From positions 248,001-312,000 of the forward strand of contig JAANDG010000063.1 of the NCBI GenBank assembly GCA_036852015.1: 64,000 nt of DNA, in the 5' to 3' direction. Position 1 is the first letter of the stretch, and every line of letters begins with the position of its first letter. Below, in pieces: positions 24,823-37,480 of the stretch. Made by a program: the position numbers and the translations under genes. The stretch is from Pelodera strongyloides (taxonomy: Eukaryota > Nematoda > Chromadorea > Rhabditida > Rhabditidae). The notes under the pieces were generated by a model. The model saw only the letters and a list, made by a program, of their open reading frames with translations. It did no database searches and was not told the origin of the DNA.

Positions 24823-27800
24823 AACAAAAAGAGCTGTGTTTGTACCAAATGAAAAATCGTATTTGCACTAATTGTCGCACTTATGGGTTATTGCGTTGGT
24901 CTTCGTATTTATTTTCTTAAATTCTGGCAATTACTTTCGTCTTTTTTTTTTGAGTTTCAGCTAGCCTATGCGAGATCTATGTATGATGACCTATGTAATT
25001 CCATAGAAGACTTGTATGTACTGCTCATGTCACTTCCGCATGCCGTAACATTGCTGTGAAATTCACATTCGATGACACCCAAAGTTCGCGGAGTTATCCG
25101 TCGATGATCTACTGTATTTACACAACTTTTAACTTGGGGGAAGGGTCGAATCGGGGTACCTTGATTAATATTCAAGGGGTTATTTCTTTCTCTATCATTT
25201 TATTACTAGTTGTATGTCTATTTTCACATACTACCTTTGAAATGTCACACACTATTTCTTATACCTTTGCGTATAATTCTTGTTTTGACACTTTCATATT
25301 TGCATATTACCAGATTTATATTTTCATTGAGAAAGGCCCGTTATTAAATATCCCAGATTCGTGGCGCGGATACGCTAATCATACACATAAGAAACACAAA
25401 TTAATGACAAGAAGGAATGCAAGTGAATGCAATTGAACAGGTCAAATGTATTTTCGAGAGCTAACTTTTTTGGAACTACAGCATGAGCGCCATTGTAGGA
25501 TAACACCGCGAGTTTTAAGTGCTACCAAATATTTGTTTATCAATATGAATTCCTGAGTTTCCTCTTCTTGAGGCAGCTTTCCCGTGGAAAGGGAAGTAAT
25601 CAACTATGTTAGTTCGCAGTGTACGGTAGATTGAACTAGTATTAGCGTCGCCCTTGAAACCAAATAAGAGCCATCACTTTTTAAAATATGAGATGCTAGG
25701 CAAAATGCTCACGATGACAACGAACCGCTATTCTTTGACTTGTAGCAACCATCGGTGCTACATAGTGCATATCAAACGGAAGCACTTTGAAGGTAGTCTG
25801 AGGCAGGAGATAACTTCGAGTTGTGTGAGGGGCATAACACCAAACTACCACAACCAAGTACACACGGCAGGCTAATCCCAAATTGGTTGCGCCAATTAAG
25901 AATCAGGTGGCGAAACATCTACCAGCGTGCGTAGTTTGATCGACGTGGAGCGAAACATTAGAGATCAGGGGATTATCCGGTTTGTGGTGCCCAGCTGGGA
26001 TCTATGTCCCTGTCCTAAATGACATAAACTCCCACGATAAATACGTACCCTGATCAATGTGTTACTTACACCAATCTATAATGAATCCATTTTTCGTGAC
26101 CATTGCGCGTGGTCGGCTTCATAAGTACAAGGCCCAGTTAGTGTCATCCAGCACATTTCATTTCGTATCACTAGATAACGTGCGAGTTTTAAAGTATAAA
26201 GGATGCGTATTGAATTAATATGCTAAACGTTTATCGTTGAAAGTGCTCTCCCCACCTTACAGTTGTTATTTTCCGTTAACGATTCGTTCCGCCCAAAACA
26301 GCATTCCTGCTGCTGATTATGGTAGCCAGTGTTTAAAGTAGTCAATCGACTCAAAGCTGAAACTTCTACATCTTCTGGCATTTTGCTTATATATGTTAAA
26401 GTAGGATAGAATTAGGTTCCCAAAACTAGAGGAAACTGTGTGAAAACAATTTGCTTATCATAAAACATCACTAATTATAGAAGGAAATGTGATTACTTTT
26501 ACTGTTGAGTGTCTGTTGTATTGGTTCAATGCTGCTCATTGGTCATGTGCTTCATATCTTATATTCATTTTGAATTGAATGAATTTTTAATAAATGGTGA
26601 CTGGTGATAGGAAATTCTGGCCACTAGGCATAGACCTCATTGAAGTTTTTAACTGTTGGTTCATCATCGGATCTTAATCCACGTATGCCGGTACTATGTT
26701 ACAATTGCATTTTAGGCGTGCGTGACTGAAACAACTTTTGTTAATAAGACGACAATGAGTTCTGCCGAAATGAACTTTTAATTTTAGCCTTTGTCCCCTT
26801 TAGCAAAGTGAAATAAAAAAAGACTAATAGAATTGAAGCGTGAAGACTAATATAATTGAAACGGCTGTTTGCGTCATACATATGTAAGGGTGCAAGTTTA
26901 GCATGTGGTTGAACCCATTAAATATACCGTAAGTGAAAACCGAGTTATCCACGTCATATATTATATTTGTCGATCATCTAATTTAACGAGGGGTGATATT
27001 GTGATCAAATATAATATAGTCTATTAATCGGGCTCTATAAATGGTAACTGTAACTTAGCTAATGCCCTGATTTCCTCTTTTATAATTGCCTTATGTGTTC
27101 TTTCATGTTCTGACAGTTCAGAATATTTCACACCGCGTTTCTAATGAGCAAAATATTTAGTCACCTCTGGATCCCTATGCAAATACGTTTGGTAATAGTG
27201 TCTGTTTGATAATGAAGGTCACACAGTGTTTTGTTTACGGTGTGAATATGTGGCCATATGTTTACATTATCATTTCGTTCCGAAAAGGTTCAACTACTTT
27301 TCTGTGCTCCCTGTTCAATCCCCTTTGCAAAAGAATGGCCTAATTGTAAGGCTAAGGTCATAGTCCATTTCCCCATGGCTGTCTTCCCTCGCTATACTTG
27401 GAACGCCATGATGATAATACGACAGATATATCCTGTTACATTAACATCATTCGAAAAAAGGGTTTTTGTAGCTGCAGAGGGTGGCTGAGGTAATTCAATA
27501 GATTGCATCGCAGATGCCATTCCTTCTTCATAAATATTGATGTGCCGAACTTGGCTTGTGAATAATTCCTGCTGGTTGTCAAATAAGATCTCTGGTTTCG
27601 TCCACCCTATCCTTTACGTGAATTTATTCCTGACGTAACTGACCATATTATTTTACCTCTGCAATAACACGCCACCAACTATGCTAATGTCTATGGAAAA
27701 AATATTCTGTTTTGGGAACTACTAGAGTGATTTAGCTTATGCGAGTTCCAACAAAAAAAATTAGTTCATTGGATCTGGCGGTGCGGGGATTTCGTATCGA

Positions 27801-28702
27801 ACTGACGTTTTGAATTATTGGTTGGTCGTACGGTCTTGTCTTAATAACTCGACAAGAAGGACTCACCAAGTAAACGTACGAGGGTCATGAAACAAAAGCT
27901 GCTGGACAGAGTCTGGTCTTTTGTACATGGTTGTTTCCAAAAAAAGAAAACAATCACTGATTTGCCCATTAATCGTCGGCTGGTCGTTGGATCTGCGGTA
28001 CAAGTGCCTCGATTAGTAGAATGTTTGTTGTAGTTCCGTCGGTGCGAAGATCCTATTATTCTTCTCGAGCATTTGAGCTCCATTCCAAGTACTGTTTAAG
28101 TGAAGTTCTCTTTCGCTTTCACTTTGTCATTCTGAGTGTGAGTTTCAATGCAACATAACTAAACAAAAGCAAGTCGGAACACCTTGAGTAACTTACAGCA
28201 GAAAGGTACAGTGCAGTGCATCCTCCCTCTAATGTGAAACATGTGCATGAAGGAACAAATATATGACTTTCATGTCCATGAGCAAAATAATCTCAGCCCC
28301 GACACACATTATGTGTATAGTGGTAACTAATCACAGTATCGAAGATAAAGAATGAATACAATCCACGTATTTAAAGTTATGAATCCCCTGCCATACTGTT
28401 AGTTTTTTTTATTATTTGTGCTAATACGCTAACACAAGCACATTATTTCAAGAGTGCTTAACGAAACATAATGTAACCCGTAAAGATTAGTTGCCGTGAC
28501 GTAGCGACACCACTGCTGACATTGTTCGGCCATACACACCCAGTTTTTTTTCTTTACTGCAGTGATATGTATTTATCCCTTTTGTCAAATAAGGTGCTTC
28601 TTTGAAGCGATAAATATATTATAATCCACGGTGAGAAAATTAGGTCACTACCGTAGTATTCACATAATCTGTTTGTGACTGTACATTGGCACAATCAATC
28701 AC

Positions 28703-28890
28703 ATGCTTATCCTTTCCCATTACACTCATTCATCCCCGGCGGCTACTCAAAAAATATCTGGTGGATCGGGAAAAATGGTGCGTAAACAAGCATTGCCCCC
28801 GAGTGATCAACAACAGATAGGCCAGAAACTTCCTGTGCATCTTATTGATGAACGACCGAGGCTCGAGTTTCCCGAGCTACAGTGTACATG
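28703..28890 (+). CDS. Possible single coding exon, unknown
   Basis: An open frame from ATG at 28703 gives about 63 codons with a non-random composition: pieces GGSGKMVRKQALPPSDQQQ and LPVHLIDERPRLEFPELQ. It is GC-richer than its flanks. It ends near two possible donors (T-GTCAGT and CA-GTAATT) before the in-frame stop. No partner exon was found, so it could be a first exon with a distant second exon, or a relic. Confidence 0.25.
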
Positions 28891-31800
28891 TCAGTAATTG
28901 AGACGCGTTCCTTGATAGGGATTTTTTTCTGATCGTCTGGACTGGGTGGGCAGCATGGTGGATTGAATTTCGTCTAGGAAATTCAGACAAAGGATTTAGG
29001 AAGTATGCGAATGCGAATGGCATTCATTCTGAAGCAGTCAGGATGTGATGCTCTAAGCAAAAGACACGTTTTCTCAAAAGAGCACAGGCATTGCAAATGG
29101 TTAGCTATGGACTTTCTTGAGATATATATTGATAAAGAAACGTATGTCTGGCGCTGCTTGTTAGGTTGGCGATGTAACTTGATTGTTATATTTTTATTGG
29201 AAGCGCCTCTTGGGCTCCGAGTGTCGGGCCACATATGCAAGGGCAAAAATCAATAATCACAACAGACGGTTGTCTTGGCCGAGACGATGTTTCTGTGACA
29301 GCACGACTTTCTATGGCATATTGAAACTGGGATAAGTTCGCAAATGTGCTCAAATCTTTCGGTTAAGACGATGTTATGGTAGTGGTTCTCATGTTTCAAA
29401 ACAAACTAGTCATCGCTTGTGTAAAATCAAGCTGTTGTGCAAATGTGTGCAGTCGAATGGCTTTGTGCTCCGTTACTTCTTCTGGCATTAAAATTTTCCA
29501 AAAAGATTGGTCATTCTTTAATCTGGCGATTTAGTTTGTTTTTCAGCAAGAATCTGATATTCTCCTTGTTTTCCTACTTATCTGTACGAAAAGTCCTGGG
29601 TCATGTATTGTTTTTCTCAGTTGGACCAAGAGCCAATCCGAACTAGCTATATCCAGAGAAAGTGTTTGGAAAGGAGTTTGATCACGTGTTGTTAGAAGTC
29701 ACTAATTCCGCGCCGGTCACATTCGGACACCGAATTCAACCAACGGGACAACATGCCTGTTATTGAGGAGTAGCCATAACAAATCACTGGGAAACAATGG
29801 GGAGAAAAGGGTGTGGAAGAGTCAAGAAAATACTGTAAGCAATAGCTTCGCATTGAGGAATACTGTCTATAGAGAGGTATCGAATTTTTGTTCGAAATGC
29901 TTCTTACAGAGGATAGAGATAATCGATTGATTTGCTAGAGTGAAGTGAACAGAATTTAACAAAATGCATAGATTACAGCTAGGCAAGTATCTAGGGGATA
30001 ACAAGTGTGACATTTATACTAAAGTATAGAAAGATGGACATCCAAGCATATACGTTAGATCAATAATGAGCGTATCTGTGGCATAGCGTCCCAGTGGTAT
30101 TAAGAGGTCGGCTTGGTCTGGCAGGTGTGGTGCTACCTGGGTGGTCGCCAGGTCCCAACGCTAGGCTGGGTCACCAACGCACTGGGTGGTCCTGACCCCA
30201 ATGGTACATCACAGAATATCGACTCTTCACTCTTGCCAAGACACAGCTGACTGCCTATGTAGACATCTTGATGAATTGGCTTCCTCGCGATTAGACCGTT
30301 GTCTATTTGATAACTATGCACATTTTCGTTTTTCCGCTTGTTATACAGTTGCAAAGGCCTACTGTAGTATTGTTGACATGAACGAATGAAAATCAATATA
30401 AACAATTTTTTGTGTAAACTTTTCCTACATTTTTGCTGCGACAAGAGCAGCTTCTCTCATTTTCAGACTTTTTTTATTTTGTGGCAAGGCGCATTCGACC
30501 GACACAGCTTGTGTGTGTTGGGGAACGCCTTACTTCTCCTTCACTTCTTCTCCTTTTTCATTCATTCTCTTGTGGAGCTGACGTCCAGAAATGATTGATG
30601 TCTGTGTAAGACCCGTTGCTCATTGACTGCCCAAACACTTCATCTTATTCATTTCACCTGAGACCTCGACAACTTCTACTGTACAGTAAAATCGCCTTCT
30701 TTCGTAAACAATATTGAGAACGCCGGACGCTCAGTCAGTTAGTTATATTCGCCAGTAACACCGACTCCATAGCAGTAACCTCCACTCAACATCCATGCTC
30801 ATAATGCTTTCGCGTCTTTCTTGATAGAGGTTACCGTAGTCTAAGTTTCTCACAGAATTGGGCCTTTCCTTCTGAGAAGTAAGTGGTAATGCTCCCAGGA
30901 TATTCCTTTTTCTGACAATGCCTTCTCGGCGTGGGCTACTACAACTTAGCCTTTTCTCCAGTAAAAACTTTGTAGGCCATAATTGGCAGGGCACATCTAT
31001 CCCCATTAAATGTTCGTTCAGAGGAAAAATCTCACCGATAGGCCTTCATTTTTCTGCAAGGGGATACAAATACAGCAAAGAGCGAGAGCACTCCATATTC
31101 TTCTTAAAGATTTTTCTAAAGAACAGTGCCCCTATAGCTACAAATTTCCCGAAAAACGGAGGAACATGGTCAACCTCCAACGCCTCATTGTTGCTTTGCC
31201 ACACAGAATTCAAACGTTTTTAGAAGGAAGAAACAGAGTATTGTGTTTGAACCTACTGTGGATGATATATGAATTCTAGTCGTTGGACAAATGGTTTATA
31301 AACGCGGAGGGTGAAGAGGCGAAGAAAACCACGCAATTGCTTACATAATTAATAAACACTGCTAGCCGAATAGACTTGAGAGAATAAATAATTAGTATCA
31401 GCAAAATGACGAAAGATAATGTATGATTTGCCATCTAAATTCCACGCAGGCTCAGCGCATGCATTGTATGGGTTAGTTTCTGCTCCTTCCTTCAATTGCA
31501 CATGATTCAGTGGGCTTTCTTTTCAGTTTGCATACATCTAGCCATCCTTTCGGCAAAAGCACCAGCTCTTCTGCTCTCTGATTTTGTTGTTCTACATTTA
31601 AAATCGAAAAGAATTCATGGAGAAAACGGTTTCTAATAAAAGATTTGGGTGCCAATATGGGTAGAGTTGACAGACGACGGTCTTCCTTCTCATTATGAAC
31701 AGGCGAACTCTGTACGAACATGTTACCGCAAAATAGGATTGCCAGACAGGTAGTTACTGTTATTCAATATCATTTATATTATGATCCGTACTTCCAGTTA

Positions 31801-32472
31801 TTCAACGAATTGAAACTGAAAAATCTTCATCGCTTCTATTTCATTTTCGACGAGCACTTATGTAGGTGGTTCGCAACATTCTTGAAGACTATTCATTAGC
31901 TAATTAGAATTGCAAAAGCACCTGCGTTTCTGAATCTAGGTACATTGCTACATGTTTCAGCGCTGTTCTGAGTGCAGACGTGGGAATGCTTATTACCTAA
32001 ACTTGAAAAGAAGTATTTCAATGACTTTGTGAATTGTTAGAATTGTTAGGGGACGCCGGTTTGATCTCGCAGTTCCTTTTGAAAACGCCTACGCCAACAA
32101 TAGAGACAACAACTTTCGGAAGCGAATTGTTGTGCGGAAAAGCACGCATGGCTGGTTCCCTTTTTGCCTAAACGGCGTTTATTTTTTTCAACAATATGGA
32201 CGGGAAGTAATAAGCGCTAATTACCTACCACCTCAAATTGACCCCTGCTCTGCACCATATTTTTCACGAGTTCAAATTACTGCGAAATGTCCCAGCAACC
32301 TTTAGGTCACTGCTTTTTCATTTGTTGACCTTTCAGTTGGGTCTTTCCAAAAGAACTGAGGCAAAGTAATTACACGGCTTACTTTTGTCTCGCCTTTTCT
32401 TGCAAACAATGAAGTTTGTGCTTCTTTTATGCATGTTGTCTTATTCACGTATCCGCATAGTAAATAAACCCT

Positions 32473-32506
<34 letters not shown>
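32473..32506. repeat. 34-base G homopolymer
   Basis: An uninterrupted run of 34 G followed by CGGCCGG in otherwise AT-rich DNA. It could form a G-quadruplex on the plus strand. G runs are also common as assembly or two-colour sequencing artefacts. Confidence 0.9.
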
Positions 32507-33762
32507 CGGCCGGTGAACTCATTTTCCTTAAGCTAAAATCGCCGGCACTAGAGAAAGGTCGATGAAGCGTTGCTTATTTTCTTATTAGATATCTCTGATT
32601 GCATGGAACCTTGTGCTCCCTTTTTGCAACCTTTCTGACGAAAATTCCATAATTATACGGGTCATTTCTCGTAATTGTGCTGACGCGATGTCTTAAACGT
32701 ATTCAGGAGAAAATAAAGCAATTTGCCGTCAAATAATATGCAATTAGCTTACAGATACTGTAGCCCGCTAAATCTCTTTAACTGAACAGTGAAGTTGTGA
32801 CGCAACGAATATTTCCAAGTGCGTAATTAACAAGAACGCAGTGAGAATGCCATTTTGGTTTTTGGTTAAACTTTTGCAGTCTAGTTTTGCAAACGTCTTA
32901 CAATTGCGCGAAAGATTTTTTTTGACAGTTATTCGATTGTCACTAGAGGCAAGTGAAATATTATTTGACGCATCACATAATGTCACATATCTAATCTAAG
33001 CGAATTCCCCCCCCCCCTGCAAACCGTCTGCTTAGGAGCTTATGCCGCATAATCCGCCACAAAATTTACATTTTTTTCGTATTCCTTTTTTGATCTTAAA
33101 ACGTTTTCTGCAACAGAGCGTTGATTGCAGTAGGCACCAATATCTTAGAGTCAGTAGAGTCCGGTGCGGTCCGATCATCGATAGAATCGTATATCTAAAG
33201 AACAATTCACTATGTTTACTACGATATGATATATGAGGCATGTCCGATGGTAGGTGCGTTGATTCTTCAGCCCGTGTGCCAAATCACTATAGCTAGAACA
33301 TCAGTACAATATATACGCTTTCATATATCACATGTATCGACATGTACCTACTCGCACCTCACGGTTAGATGTGGTTTATCAATACTGATCTTCGTGTCTG
33401 TTCATCGATAAGTCTATATGGCATATCACAATACTTCCCAACCACTTTCTTTTATCGTATGTAACAACCAAGTACATCGGCATCAATATGTTCATTTTCT
33501 CCTGCTAATAATGTTATTAATATTAATGATTTTCTTATTTATGCGCATATATTTTTTTATCCTGCTTCTTAAAACGAACATTTATCGGCTTCACCTGCAT
33601 TTGTCGTAGAAAGGCACCTGTTTTAATTCAAGTTTTCAGTGTTGCCATCTAAACTTAGCAGCATGATTCAAGGCAATCACGTTCGCAGTCTTGTAGACAA
33701 TCACAGGAATTCACGAACCGCTCTTTGATTTTATGATACTTTTTTCAGTGACTGAACGTTGA

Positions 33763-33842
33763 TGTTTATTTTTAGTTGTAAATGTCGAATGTTTTTCTAC
33801 CGATTTCCTACCTACCGTCCGATGTTTATTTTTCGTTGTAAG
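33763..33842. repeat. Short direct repeat pair
   Basis: GATGTTTATTTTTAGTTGTAA near 33762 and GATGTTTATTTTTCGTTGTAA near 33821 differ by one base and lie about 60 bp apart. The second is followed by the inverted pair GGATTGAGCG/CGTTCAATCC. Confidence 0.6.
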
Positions 33843-33944
33843 GATTGAGCGCTTTACACGTTCAATCCTCGCTGATTCGAATGATTATTTTTTTGCTGAT
33901 TTTATTTTCACCAAATTCCATTATAGTGTAGTGGGAAATTGTAC

Positions 33945-34095
33945 AGATATGACCACGCCCATACAGGGGCCCTAATGAGGAATTAGGGGCGTGGCCTGTA
34001 TTGTTGACTACCTGCTCATCATCAACTACAGTAATGTTTTTCCCTGGAGGTGGGTCCTCCAGGTAATGGCCCCGCCCATTTTCGTTATATAAGGC
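33945..34095 (+). promoter_or_regulatory. Promoter of the six-cysteine secreted protein gene: GC/CACCC boxes and TATA
   Basis: A palindromic block at 33951-33998 carries CCACGCCC and, inverted, GGGGCGTGG, arranged around CTAAT-gagg-AATTAG. About 65 bp further on lies CCTGGAGG-tgggt-CCTCCAGG, a second inverted repeat, then GGCCCCGCCC, then TTATATAAGG (TATA-like, about 34085). The order and spacing fit a strong core promoter with paired KLF/Sp-type sites, about 185 bp upstream of the start codon. An acceptor TTTCAG at 34265-34270 lies just before the ATG, so the transcript may be trans-spliced or have a short 5' intron. Confidence 0.5.
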
Positions 34096-34273
34096 AGGTT
34101 AACGGGCTGAAATTCATGCAGCTGGCATCTCATGCCTCCTCAATAGGAGCTAAATTAGAATATCCTTCCAATTCTTGGAATCTCTCCTTGGTATCCTTCC
34201 TCGCCTCATCCGCTCTTTGCTAATTGTTACATAACAACCTTAATGGATCCAATAATGGTTGTGATTTCAGAAA

Positions 34274-35825
34274 ATGAATCTTGCTGCCAAGGTCATCTCG
34301 TCGCTGTTGCTCCTTGCTGTCCTTGAGGCACGCATCCACAGACAGTACCACGAGAGTTCCGACGAGGAGATGCCCGATGCCCCCGCGATGCCCCTTTCGG
34401 AGTCAGAGGCCAAGGTATTACAGAAACTCTTAATACAGACTAAACAAACACACTAACATAAAATACATGAATGGAAATAGAGAAGATTCAGTTAGAAACG
34501 GAGAGGGTAACTGGTCTCATCGTCAATATATACCCTGGCGCAAAATTTTAGTGAATACTTCAACTGAAACATTTTATAGATTTAAGTCATGGGATTGTCT
34601 TAGTCATTGCAGTAAATACTAAACAGTGCAAGTTTCCCACAAAAATATTTTTTGAAGTTTCAAGTTCTAAGTTTTTGATCGTATGATGTGCTCGTGAAAT
34701 GTTTTGTCGGCTAATACAAATGTTATCATATATTTATTTTAGCTCTACCCGGACCTCCCTTATGAGGACCTGAAGCAGATTCACCGCGACTTCTACTTCT
34801 GGGCATACACTTGCCTGCACAAGGACAGCACTGGCTGCTTCAAGCGCTCCCCAGTGTCAGTTTGCTTCTGCTAAATACGAATTAGAAGTTTACAACAAAG
34901 ACCTACCAGAATCGAGCAAAAACAAAGCATGATACAAAAATCTTATCCCAGGGGAGGGGGTTAAAATGTTTAAACGTAAGCGGGTTACATAAAATTAGAA
35001 CTTCTGGCACACCAGCTAGCTGGGAACTAAAATAAATAATAATATGCGACTCAAAAATTAAGACGCCACCTAAAAGGTTTGAGAAAGAATTCTGTCGCTA
35101 TAATGAAAAAAAAACTGCGAAATATGAGGAAATGTTTCTAAACAAAAATTAGTGACGGAGGGAAAAGAAACCACCATCAACTTAAATTATTGACTAGCTT
35201 AATAAACGAGCGGAGCTGAATTATGGAAAGCAGCTATATGCGGATACTAACATATCGGAACATTATTTGCGCACAAGAACCTACATTTCACAGTCAGTAT
35301 GACTAGATAATGCGGTATAAATAGTTACTAAAGGCTTAGATTCCGATTTCCTTCCAACAAATGTATATATATATTCAAAGCAATATTCAGACATGATATT
35401 TTTAGCGTTGAGCGTGGATTCACTTGCGAGGTTGAGCCAATCTCCACTGATGACCTCCTCGAGATGGCACTCAAGAACCAGATGGGAGGACCTCTCTTCC
35501 ACCGTTTCTTCATCGAAATACTGTGAGTGTTATTCAATATATCCTGTTTTTACTTCGACTTCGTAGGTAATGTCACGGACATTTTCCGTGCAGATTTTTA
35601 CTTCGGTCTTAGTCTTTTTGGAAATAGTCTTTCTGGGGCGAGCTAGCGAAAATAGAACATATGAATGAAAACGAAAATAGAACAACGGAAATAGAACATA
35701 TAGAATAAAGAGAGTGAATGACCAAATCAATATTCAGGAACTCGTGCCAGTGCAACAGCGCCATCTCCTCGTGCTCCGTGATGGGCATCCCCTACAAGGT
35801 GGCCCGTCAGAACCCCCATCACTAA
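34274..35825 (+). CDS. Small secreted six-cysteine protein, family unknown
   Basis: Exons 34274-34414, 34743-34855, 35406-35522 and 35738-35825 join in phase (459 nt, 152 residues, stop TAA). Residues 1-18 (MNLAAKVISSLLLLAVLE) are a signal peptide. An acidic, Pro/Met-containing spacer follows (ESSDEEMPDAPAMP), then a mature domain with LYPDLPYEDLKQIHRDFYFW and six cysteines in the pattern C-x8-C-x10-C-x38-C-x-C-x6-C, ending in QNPHH. Six cysteines suggest three disulphides in a secreted protein. The start follows directly after a TTTCAG acceptor at 34265-34270. Codons are markedly C/G-ending (CTC, GAG, AAG, TAC) compared with neighbours, which in nematodes usually goes with high expression. 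A poly(A) signal candidate (AATAAA) lies near 36286. I do not recognise the family. Confidence 0.85.
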
Positions 35826-36299
35826 TCGAGCAGTACCTGCTTCTCGCTTTCTATAAGACCTGTCTCTATATCATAAAGCAAAAAAGAAGAAGAAACAAAT
35901 GATATGTGATAATGCATAGACGAGAAGTAAGGCACCAATAATCTCCCCACCAATAATCCGTGTGTATTTTCCTTCGTCTCTCTCTCTCTGTGTACCTCTG
36001 TAATCCTCAAAACCCCTAGATAGGGTCTCAGCAATGTGCTGGACCACGGACATCTCAACATGAATCTCACTGACACTAACAATTGGCATATCAAGGAGAT
36101 CCCGGCAAAAAGTCGGCAAAATCGATTCGGCCCAATTACTCGATTACATCATCATTAACACGCAAGCCCGGTTCTTCAATGCTCGCTGTCATCAACACAC
36201 CTGTCCGTACCCTCTCCCCTTTCCTAACTGTATTATTCTCCCTAAGTGATCGTCGTTTTCATATACTCGTTTAACCAACCAATGCAATAAACGAACGAA

Positions 36300-37480
36300 G
36301 TCTGTATTCTCTCACACTTAGGGCTGTCTCAAACAACTATTCTATTTATTGATTTTGTTGATTTAGAACACCATTTACTGAATGCTCGGTCATTTAATAA
36401 AGTATTTGTTGCACAAACAATGTTCGATTTTATCAGGGTTTGAAGACTACTTGCTTTCGCAACCGCTTATAGAAAATAATGTGAACATTTAACAATAGAA
36501 TAAGACATAGGCGTGGATTTTGCAAGGGAGTGTATGTAGATTGTAGTTAGTGTTTTTACCATTCTATGTATAACCACCCTTCTACATGGCAGTCTGGTCT
36601 ATTGAATTGCAGCAAAGGTATCTCTGTTACTCCACTCCGGATTTTTATACCGAATGTTGTTCAAAAGCTATATTGTTTATACCGAAACTGGTCATAAAAT
36701 AGGAAGTTATGATTTTAATACACCACTCAGTGGCACTTAACTTAGAGTTTTCTGTTTTGTCTTTCATCTTGATCAAACATATTTACTGGTCACTCACGCT
36801 GCGCTGAAGATGTAAATCCAATGGTTTGTTTATTCCCATAAACAAATTCACTTCCTCACGGGCGCATTAACGGATTTGCGACGAGAGTTCACGACCAAAA
36901 ACCATTTTCCATTTTCTTGCAATTTGCAGCGCCAAACTTCCTTGCGCTTTGGAAATGTTATGGTGTTTTCTCGAAAATCTCTAGCCGACCTCGGGGAAGT
37001 TTTGCTTATCAATAAGGCAACCTCGTCCGTGGCAATTCCTAGCTTTTTTGTTCGTGAGCTTTGCTTTTTTACAGCAATAAGCGCCTCTTCTCATCACTGA
37101 AAGTGTATGCCTTATCTACAGACGGCTTATTGACATGTCAGTCCGGGCCAATGTTAGACGTTCAGGGTGGTCTATGTGAGGATGCAGGGACCGGCCAGTT
37201 GCCATGGGTACGACAGAAAGGAAGCGAGCTCTGTCCATGTCAATAGCTTTGAATAATGAGTGCGCGCATCGTTAGTAAAGGATAAATAGCCACTTTAATG
37301 AAGAATAATGAACAATACTAAATATGATATAAATAATTCTTCAAATGTCACATGTAAAAATCAATTGGGAAATCAACAATATGTACGCACGCACGTCACC
37401 TTTCTCTAATGCTGTTCGAAAGCCAACAACCTTTTCTTTACAATTCGTCTAGAAAATAAAAAAGATGTTATTTTGCAAAT
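36300..37480. other. Intergenic stretch, nothing firm
   Basis: Two GC-richer patches, 36880-37060 and 37120-37250, give short open frames on the plus strand without domain or splice support. They may be gene relics. The rest is AT-rich. Confidence 0.4.

Larger units (their letters stand above)
22860..34080. other. Long stretch without a confident gene
   Basis: AT-rich DNA with homopolymer tracts (24737-24817, 32473-32506). A possible coding exon is described at 28703-28890. A locally GC-rich repeated block occurs near 30085-30210 with GGGTGGTC repeats. Short frames elsewhere (for example 29005-29256, 30918-31223 and 31473-31721 minus) show no domain and no splice chain. Confidence 0.5.

Noticed and set aside
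24612..24920. Poly-lysine and poly-phenylalanine open frames
   Set aside because: They are translations of the 81-base A run on each strand, not genes.
30743..31721. Minus-strand frames of 82-87 codons and the overlapping plus-strand frames
   Set aside because: No domain, signal peptide or splice chain; composition is ambiguous between strands.
36876..37246. Plus-strand frames of 61-74 codons
   Set aside because: Slightly GC-rich, but no recognisable motif and no splice support; possibly a relic.
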